Positions 56,637 to 64,000 of a stretch of DNA of 64,000 bases are shown one piece after another. The translations under genes and the position numbers were made by a program. The DNA is from Rehmannia glutinosa (Eukaryota > Streptophyta > Magnoliopsida > Lamiales > Orobanchaceae), in the NCBI GenBank assembly GCA_016081115.2, contig CM071930.1, positions 10,273,419-10,337,418 on the forward strand, given 5' to 3'. Within the stretch, counting starts at the first letter, position 1, and each line of letters starts with the position of its first letter. Below the pieces are notes generated by a model that made no database searches, had not been told where the DNA came from, and saw only the letters and a list, made by a program, of their open reading frames with translations.

Positions 56637-57322
56637 TCATCCATAGGACTTGGGCACAACAACAACAAATTGCCTGTGCCTATGTATTCTCGCCTCACCA
56701 GAGGTGGCTATTGAGTTTTGCTTCTTGCTAAACCAGGAAATTAGTCTCTTTCCTAGCATTTGACATGTGCCTGGCGTGCTCTTCCTGTCCACTCTGCATC
56801 CAAAGATAGTCGAATCTAAATAGCCAATTAGCTTGAATCCACCTTCCTTTGGATACCATAGGCCTACTTCTTGGCTTCCTTTCAAGTATCTCAATATTCT
56901 CTTAGTTTCTTTGTCATGTGGCTCTCTTTTGGAGCATATTGAAATCTTGCACATACACCTACAACAAAAGGTGATGTCCGGCCTGCTTAGCGTGAGATAG
57001 AGCAATGATCCAATAAGTGCTCAGATCTTGTTTGATCTACAAGCTTGCCATCCGCATCCATGTCCATTTTGACCGACGTGTGCATTGGTATTTTTACTGA
57101 AGACTTCTCCTCCATACCAAACTTCTTCATTAAATCTCTGGTATATTTTGTTTGACTTATGAAGGTTCCATCCTTCGCTTGTTTCACTTGGAGTCCAAGG
57201 AAGAATGTTAGCTCTCCCATCATGCTCATTTCAAATTTGCTTTGCATGAGGTTTGAGAATTTTTCACACAGACTCTTTGTTAGTGGATCCAAAAATGATG
57301 TCATCCACATATATTTGAACAA
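56637..57322 (-). pseudogene. Sirevirus-type pol: late RT and RNase H
   Basis: RT catalytic IYVDDIIFGSTN lies at about 57279-57315 in one frame, then LMQSKFEMSMMGELTFFLGL and TKYTRDLMKKFGMEEKSSVK. A shift at about 57000 leads to RPDITF, RILRYLKGSQEVGLWYPKEG and DRKSTPGTCQMLGKRLISWF, the RNase H start. The RNase H C-terminus is not found. Confidence 0.85.
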
Positions 57323-57391
57323 GCAAGATACTCTTCTTGTCTTGAATTACTCAAAAGTGTTCTATCTACTTTTCCTTTTGTGAATCCATTT

Positions 57392-57880
57392 TTAGTTAGG
57401 AATTGTGACAGGTGTCATACCATGCTCGGGTGCCTGTTTCAATCCATACAGGGCTTTCTTGAGTTTGTATACCTTGTCTCCAAGAGTCTTCTGCTCAAAT
57501 CCTGGAGGTTGTTCAACATACACTTCTTCTTCCAATAAACCATTTAGGAATGCACTTTTTACATCCATTTGATATACAATGAAATTCTTGTGAGCAGCAT
57601 AGGCAAGAAACATCCTTATAGCTTCCAATCTTGCTACAGGGGCAAATGTTTCATCAAAATCTATCCCTTCTTCTTGGCAATATCCTTTGGCTACTAGTCT
57701 TGCTTTGTTTCTTACCACAGAACCTTCCTCGTTCATCTTATTTCTGAATACCCATTTGGTTCCAATAACATTTTGATGTATGGGTCTTTGCACTAATTCC
57801 CATACTTTATTTCTCTCAAACTGATTCAACTCTTCTTGCATAGCTTGAATCCAATGTGTGTCATCCAATGCTTGTGACAC
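57392..57880 (-). pseudogene. Sirevirus-type pol: reverse transcriptase N-half
   Basis: Open for 160 codons: DTHWIQAMQEELNQFERNKV, NVIGTKWVFRNKMNEEGSVV, NKARLVAKGYCQEEGIDFDE, TFAPVARLEAIRMFLAYAAH, YQMDVKSAFLNGLLEEEVYV, VYKLKKALYGLKQAP. These are the canonical copia RT blocks up to the palm. It is then frameshifted before the YVDD block. Confidence 0.92.
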
Positions 57881-58699
57881 ATCTTTGGGCTCTATTTATG
57901 CGAGATGAAGCATGTGAACATTGCTTCTTGTTGAGTTCGATCTTGTCTTGACACCTTCTCTTATATCTCCAATGACAAGTTCTCGTGGATGGTTTCTCAC
58001 CATCTTACATCGGAGTTAGAGTAAGTTAGCCGATTCATCGACTTGGGTACACCGTGTTCTTTGTGGGTCGCTCTCTCGTAATCACTTAGCCGCAAATTTT
58101 CCAAATGTTTTGAGATTCACTATCTCATCTTCTTCTCGAATTGATAATTCCTTTCAAACTTGAAAAGATAGGACTCTTCTCAGATGGTTGGATGATTCAA
58201 ATTTATCACCGACTCTTCAATGTCTTCTTCATTTATATTTGGCTCATCAAACACCACATGAATGGATTCTTCCGCAACCATAGTCCTTTTGTTGAGTATT
58301 CTCAGGCTTTGCTTTCACCGAGTATCCTAAGAAGATACCTTCATCACTTTAGCATCAAAGGCCTTTAGGTTGTCTTTGCCATTGTTGTGGATGAAGCATT
58401 TACATCCAAATATTCTCAAATATGCAACACTTGGTTTTCTTCCAGTCCAGATCTCATAGGAGTCTTTGTCACCGCCTGTTTATCATACATCCTCTTTTTG
58501 GGTGTAGCAGGCTGTGTTGATTGCTTCACCAAAATCTTTTTGGTAACCCCGTCACTAACATGGTCCTTCTTCTTCTTTGAGGGTTCTGTTCCTTCTTTCG
58601 CAACTCCATTCTCACGTGAGTCCTTGTCTGCGATAGTTCATGACCAATACCATTCTCAATACAATCGAGTTATTATTCCATTGACAAACTCAGTTCCTC

Positions 58700-59540
58700 T
58701 ATCTCGATCTTATCTTGATAATGGTTTGACTCTTCTCATTTTGAATCCTTTTCATCACCGTGGTAGTTTTTGTAGAGTTTCTTTCTTCTTACACATGAAT
58801 ATTGTCCATGTAGATCTTGAGTAGTCATCTACTACCACCAAGGTGTATTTCTTTCCACTTATCTTTGGCAGTTCCACTGGGCCAAATAGATCCATATGAA
58901 ACAGATGCAATATTCTTGTTGAGGATGGGCATGTCTTTTCTTTGAATGACGACTTGATTTGTTTTCCCTTTCCGACATGCATCACATATACTCTCCTTCT
59001 TGTATACTTTTGAGTCTGGAAGTCCTTCTACAAGATGACTTCTTGCCACTTTGTTAATTGTTTTGAAATTCAGGTGACTCGGCTTTTTGTGCCACATCCA
59101 ACTTGATTCAAATTGTACTCTTTGCTAGTAGACATGTCTTTGGTGTTGCAATTGACCAATCCACTACATACATATTTTTCTCTTCACATCCTTGCAAAGA
59201 CAACTTCATTTGATTCAATATCTTTGATTTGGCATATACCCATGTTGAATCCAACATTGTAGCCCTTGTCACAGAGCCGATCGATGCTTAGTAAATTGAA
59301 GTTGAGTCCTTCAACATATGCAACATCTCGTGATTTCTAATCCATTCCTCTTGATGGATCCAATGCCTCTTATTTCACCAGGAGCTTCATTTCCTCCAAA
59401 TATGACTTTTGCTCCTTTGACTTCCTTGAATTTTGACAGATTCTCTTATTTCTGTCATATATGTCCGGAATGTACCACTATCCATGTACCAGGTTCCTTG
59501 GCACTCACTGCTCCTTGAACTCCGCAATCAAGGAAATTAG
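58700..59540 (-). pseudogene. Sirevirus-type pol: protease and integrase zinc-binding region
   Basis: Near 59475-59490 the minus strand reads WYMDSGT, the protease active site with DSG intact. At 58825-59097: WHKKPSHLNFKTINKVARSH and ICDACRKGKTNQ, the integrase HHCC zinc-binding block. In 58755-58985: LHLFHMDLFGPVELPKISGK, KYTLVVVDDYSRSTWT, carrying the first catalytic Asp of the integrase core. The rest of integrase (57900-58700) is scattered over frames. Confidence 0.85.
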
Positions 59541-60849
59541 GTTTTAGGTACCCATACTTGTCTGCAGGTCCCGAGGGGTTAGAATTGTAAGATGATCAAA
59601 CCAACCTATAGCCAAATGATTTGACTCTAAGAGGTTGCCATCTATCGATGCCATAATCATAATTAATCCTGCAAATTGCTTGGGGATTCTAGGTTCATAC
59701 AAATTGCCTCTTTTTGTCTCGTATGCCTGCATATATGTTTTAGCAATTGCCTTTCTTGGTAATTGTGGTGTCTTTGAGTGTAGTGCCTAGGTGCATATGT
59801 GTGTCTTGATGAAAGCTCTTATGCTTTTGGAATGGCCTTTCTTTGAGTTCTAGGCCTTTGCCATTTGGGCTTATATTCCATAAGTCTATGCTTTGATCGT
59901 TCACATTATTCCAATCACTTGCTTGGATACTTTCTACCATTCCCATCATATGTATTTCTTTTATGGATTTTCCGAATTTTTGGTAGCTCGCTTCTTCTTT
60001 ACGTAGTATTTTCTGCTTGGAATTTGCTTTGGGGACTCGGTGAATCTCTTCTCACCGCCCTTTCAAAGACACTCAATCAAGTTGTTTTCCTTTTCCTTTG
60101 TAACCAAGGCCGCTTTGCTTATTATTGTGCTTTGGAGTGAATGTGTGTGCAACATTTAGAGTTTTGGATTTTTCGGACTCTTCATGACTTGAAGATCCTT
60201 TTACCAAAATTACTCTTGAGGTTTGACATAGCACGGAGGAATTAAATCCTAAGCATGTCTTGTCTCCAAATTCTCTTTGACTCATAATAAGATCATCCAA
60301 TGATTTAGATGCCTTAGTGAATGAGGCAATAACATTCTTGAGGTCATTCTCCTCTTTTCTATAGCAGAATTTTCGCTATTAATTTAGCATTTTCAAATTT
60401 TAAACTTTTATTCTCATCGCCTATTTGACTTAGAGTACTCGGCTCCTTAGTCGGCTTTGAGTTTTGACTTTTAAGTAGGCTGTTTTCCTCATTCAATAGT
60501 GTGTGTGAGGATTTAATGTGTTCAAAATCTTTCATCATTTTGCCTAATGAATCATAAAGATATGTAGGTGATGAAGTGTGTGTGTGTCACGATCACTATC
60601 ACTAGTGTCCGAGTTTTGAGTTAGATTGTACCTCATCTTCTTGATCTTGTTCTTTGGCCATCAAGCGGATCGTGGCTTCTTCTTCAGAGTCACTTGAGTA
60701 GTCACCTTCACTACTCTCGAATCACCCTCTCTTGACTTGGTCATTTTTTGCTCTCTCGCAGCCATCATTGCCTTTTTCTTTTCTTGTCTTCTTTCTCTCA
60801 AGACCTTCCTTTCTTCTTCATCCCCATTTGCCGACTACGAGGATATGCG

Positions 60850-61863
60850 CAAATAATGGCATAGTGACCTGGTTGTCTACATTCCAACATAGATATTCAA
60901 CTTTTGATTAGCTATGTCCATTCTTGAGTTGTCACCCTTTGATATTCAACTTTTTGATGATCTGTTCTCTTGGTTGGCCTTGTTTCCTTGATTTGGAGGG
61001 AGCCGAGTGTCTTTTGGAAGATTCACCATTTCCTCTTTTGTAGTTCTTATTGAAGAAATTGTTGAACCTTTTAACCATCGTGGCTATTTCTTCCGGGTCA
61101 ATGACTTCTTTGACCTCAGCTCTCTTCCCATCTTTAACAATTAGAGCAAATTGTTTTGGGTACAACCTGCCTCTTCTTGGTCTTTTCTTCTCGGCAAACT
61201 CGTAGGCTTTGAGGTCCGAGAATAGTTCATGGTTGGATGTCTTTGATAGGTCCATGGAATGTCTCAAAGGTGCCATGACCTTCATTTCCCATTCAATTTG
61301 AAGACTTTTTAGGATTTTCATACACATTTCTTCTCGTGTATATTCCTTTCCAAGTGCGAACGGCTCATTTGTGATTTCTCGTGAACCGAGCGTCTAGTTG
61401 ATCTAGGTTCTCTCCTGGGATCATTTTGAAGTTTTCAAATTTCATACCACGATAATTTGTTTTCTTTGATTTGCTTTCGAGCCTTCACAAATCAATGTCA
61501 ACTTGTCCCCATTTCCTTAGCCGTTTTGCAAGATTTGACTTTATTGAACATGGCTTTGTCCAAGGTTTTGTAAAGGATGTCCTTGGCTACATTGTCCAGG
61601 TTGTATCTTTTTCTCATCATTTGTCCACTCGCTTCTTGGTTTTTCAACCATGATCGTCCGGGAGCAAAGATCTTCTTCTCCTTCAAATGCAACTCTTCGC
61701 ATGACAAAATTGTGTTCACCTTTAATATTTGCAGAGGCCCATCTTCTATCACTATCCACATCTCATCATGTAATGCTTTGATAGATGAGCCTCGCATACG
61801 AATTTTCCAATCATCAAATTCTTCGATAGTGAACATAGGGATGCGTGTTAAATTTGCTTCCAT
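60850..61863 (-). pseudogene. Sirevirus-type gag
   Basis: Starts MEANLTRIPMFTIEEFDDWK at 61863, 112 bp after the PBS. Then MWIVIEDGPLQILKVN, YNLDNVAKDILYKTLDKAMF and KSCKTAKEMG. In the 60932-61327 frame it continues with LFSDLKAYEF, RFNNFFNKNYKRGNGE. A zinc knuckle ECRQPGHYAIIC near 60853-60895 has lost its first Cys through a one-base deletion. Frameshifts near 61500 and 61330. Confidence 0.85.
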
Positions 61864-61975
61864 GATAATGACTTTTTAATAAAAAAGAGTTTTGAAGGTT
61901 TAAGTACTAAAGCGGACTTTGAAAAGTTTGGAGATCTAGTTCAAGAATCAAAGCGGAGGGTTCAATGAACCAACC

Positions 61976-61987
61976 GCTCTGATACCA
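61976..61987 (-). other. Primer-binding site of the Sirevirus-type element
   Basis: Minus strand TGGTATCAGAGC, two bases from the LTR end (CTACA), intact. Confidence 0.92.
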
Positions 61988-61989
61988 CT

Positions 61990-62441
61990 TGTAGGTCCCA
62001 AGGGGTGTAAGTGTAAGGTTTAGAAGGGGGGTTGAATAAACCTTACCAAATTTTCGATTTAGTCCTTTTAAATCTACAGAGTTGATTCTACACAAATGTC
62101 CTTGATGGACAATCAAATTAGTCACTCAAGAGAGTTAATCTCTCAACAGACTCACCGAGCTTGATGGAGTAACTCACCGTCATTGGGCTATAATTTAACT
62201 CAACTGTGGTTTTATTTTCAGCGGAAGACTTAACACCCTTAAGTTTGATTAAGCAAGATTTTAGAGCTTGATTTAGTACTTATAAATTATCAGGTGGATA
62301 GCAAATTTATCAGCAGATATAAGCAGTTAATAATGCAAGAATTAAAGTGCTGAAAAGTAAATGACACAATGAAATTTTTATAGAGGTTCGAAGATGGGGT
62401 AATTCTTCTACTCCTCTCTTCTCCAACTCCTGGAGGAATCC
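61990..62441 (-). repeat. 5' LTR of the Sirevirus-type element, U3 deleted
   Basis: Matches 49501-49954 and then stops abruptly at 62441, where Athila-like RT sequence begins. About 1.1 kb of the LTR (all of U3 and the promoter) is gone. Confidence 0.9.
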
Positions 62442-64000
62442 GTGCGTGACCCTGAGATACCAACACCGACTCTAGAACTCAAGCAATTACCCGAGCACCT
62501 CACATATGCATTTCTTGATGCGAATAATGCAAATCCGGTAATCGTATCATCTCTTCTCACTCATACTCAACTTGATAAACTGTTAAGGGTTTTACAAAAA
62601 CATAAGTCGACACTAGGATGGTTAATAACTGATTTAAAGGGCATAAGTTCATCTATTGTAATGCATAAAATTCGGATGGAAGATGTTTATAAACCATCAG
62701 TACAAAACCAAAGACGACTAAACCCTATCTTGTAAGATGTGGTTAGGAAGGAAGTGTTGAAATAGTTAGATGCTGGAATCATATATGCTATATCTGATAG
62801 TTCATGGGTAAGTCCGGTACAAGTGGTGCCGAAAAAAGGGGGTAATAGTCGTGAAAAATGAGAATGAAGAATTGATTGCTACTAGAATTGTTACCGGGTG
62901 GCGAATTTGCATTGACTATAAAAAACTTAATGATGCCACTCGAAAAGATCATTTTCCCCTCCACTTTATAGATATGATGTTGGATCGTCTAGCGAGTTAT
63001 GATTATTATTGCTTTTTAGATGGTTATTCCGGGTACAATCAAATCATGATTGCACCGGAAGACCAGGAAAAAATAACATTTACATGCCCTTATGGCACAT
63101 TTGCATTTCGCCGTATGCCATTTGGATTATGTAATGCACCTGCAACTTTTCAAAGTTGTATGATGGTTATATTCACGATCTTATTGAAAATCTTATGGAG
63201 GTGTTTATGGACGATTTCTCTGTGTTTGGTGACTCTTTTGATAATTGTCTTCACAATCTTTCCTTAGTCTTACAGCGATGTGAAGAGACCAATCTTGTAC
63301 TCAATTGGGAAAAGTGCCATTTCATGGTACGCGATGGTATTGTACTTGGTCATCGAGTCTCTTCCACAGGTTTGGAAGTAGATTTGGCAAAGATTGTAGC
63401 GATCGAGAAGTTACCACCTCCTACAAATGAAAAAACCATTCGGAGTTTCTTGGGCCATGCCGGATTCTATAGAAGGTTTATCCATGAGTTTTCAAAAATT
63501 TCTAAACCTTTGAGCCAATTGTTAGAAAAAGATGTTGCTTTCAAGTTTTCCAATGATTGTTCGCAGTCATTTGAAACCTTGAAGAAGGCGTTGGTGACCG
63601 CACCTATTCTTGTAGCCCCCGATTGGAGTCAACCGTTTGAATTGATGTGTGATACTAGCGATTTTGCGGTAGGGACTGTTCTCGGTCAAAAGAGGGAAAA
63701 GTTGTTTAGATCCATATACTATGCTAGTAGAATGTTGGATAGTGCTCAACAGAATTATACCACCACCGAGAAGGAGATATTGGCGATTGTTTTCGCATTT
63801 GATAAATTCCGATCATACTTGATTGGAACAAAAACAATTGTTCACACCGACCATGCGACCATCAAATATCTTTTTGATAAGAAGGATGTGAAACCAAGGT
63901 TGATTAGGTGGATTCTCTTATTGCAAGAGTTCGATGTGGAAATCAGGGACCGAAAGGGATGTGAGAATGTGGTGGCAGACCACTTGTGTAGGATTGAAAA
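62442..64000 (+). pseudogene. Athila-like reverse transcriptase and RNase H (runs off the window)
   Basis: LELKQLPEHLTYAFLDANNA, LGWLITDLKGISSSIVMHKI, then (after a small shift near 62845) TGWRICIDYKKLNDATRKDH, FLDGYSGYNQIMIAPEDQEK, YGTFAFRRMPFGLCNAPATF. A one-base loss near 63178 shifts the frame to EVFMDDFSVFGDSFDN, with the catalytic MDD. Then LGHRVSSTGLEVDLAKI, RSFLGHAGFYRRFIHEFSK, RNase H (SQPFELMCDTSDFAVGTVLG, TTTEKEILAIVFAFDKFRSY, TDHATIKYLFDKKDVKPRLI) and VADHLCRIE. Integrase would lie beyond 64000. Confidence 0.9.

Larger units (their letters stand above)
49501..62441 (-). mobile_element. Sirevirus-type Ty1/copia element nested in the Athila-like element
   Basis: Minus orientation: truncated 5' LTR 61990-62441, PBS, gag (60850-61863), pol (56637-59520), a 5-kb extra region (51240-55810), polypurine tract and 3' LTR 49501-51038. 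The long part downstream of pol and the gag/pol sequence type are those of the Sirevirus (SIRE1/Maximus) lineage. No target duplication can be checked because the 5' LTR lost its U3 end together with adjacent gypsy sequence. Coding parts are broken by many one-base indels. Confidence 0.9.
46530..64000 (+). mobile_element. Ty3/gypsy (Athila-like) element, interrupted, runs off the window
   Basis: 5' LTR 46530-47939, PBS 47941-47963, gag 48150-49060, protease 49061-49500. Then comes a 12.9-kb copia insertion, and RT and RNase H resume at 62442 and continue past 64000. The protease end and linker are missing at the right junction. Opposite orientation to, and a different subfamily from, the gypsy element at 37027-44300. 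Confidence 0.88.

Overview
This window is nuclear DNA from a flowering plant, probably a eudicot. The evidence is a split nuclear gene for a mitochondrial protein with GT-AG introns, AT-rich intergenic DNA, and a dense nest of plant-type transposable elements: Ty1/copia and Ty3/gypsy LTR elements, PIF/Harbinger, Helitron, MULE, hAT and CACTA-like. Only two host genes can be supported. One is a four-exon gene for cytochrome c oxidase subunit 6a (COX6A, minus strand, 555-4925). The other is a single-exon gene for a 342-residue SMI1/KNR4 (SUKH)-like protein (minus strand, 29557-30585).

Layout. 0.5-4.9 kb: COX6A, whose 3.6-kb third intron is filled with MITEs. 5.1-14.9 kb: a decayed minus-strand copia element whose gag and pol are split by a nonautonomous Helitron (7034-14187), which itself contains a copia element with LTRs (8194-13593). 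Between the copia gag and pol sits a compact TATA / 52-codon / AATAAA unit encoding a very hydrophobic peptide. 15.3-23.2 kb: a second copia element of a related family (15300-23178), flanked by the exact 5-bp duplication CCAAC, with its pol mostly lost. 25.0-29.0 kb: a structurally complete PIF/Harbinger transposon (TIRs, TAA duplication, Myb-like ORF1, DDE transposase broken by frameshifts and stops). 29.6-30.6 kb: the SUKH-like gene, with a MULE-type MITE (9-bp duplication) just upstream. 32.5-33.5 kb: a CACTA-like noncoding element packed with TTCCAACGG motifs. 34.1-46.5 kb: a plus-strand copia remnant cut by a gag/protease-only gypsy element (37027-44300, duplication ATCCT), by a gypsy-type solo LTR-like piece, and by a hAT MITE (46235-46472, 8-bp duplication CATTTATG). 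46.5-64 kb: a plus-strand Athila-like gypsy element running off the window, interrupted by a 12.9-kb minus-strand Sirevirus-type copia element (49501-62441) with an extra 5-kb region downstream of pol.

How it fits together. Almost nothing outside the two genes looks functional for the host. The autonomous machinery (Harbinger transposase, Sirevirus and Athila pol) is all broken by small lesions. Many of these lesions, and many differences between paired LTRs, are the loss of one base in CAG or CTG (giving CG). This points to consensus errors at CHG-methylated sites rather than old mutations, so the apparent decay of the youngest elements may be overstated. Coordinates of nested elements were set by matching terminal motifs, primer-binding sites and target-site duplications read directly from the sequence.
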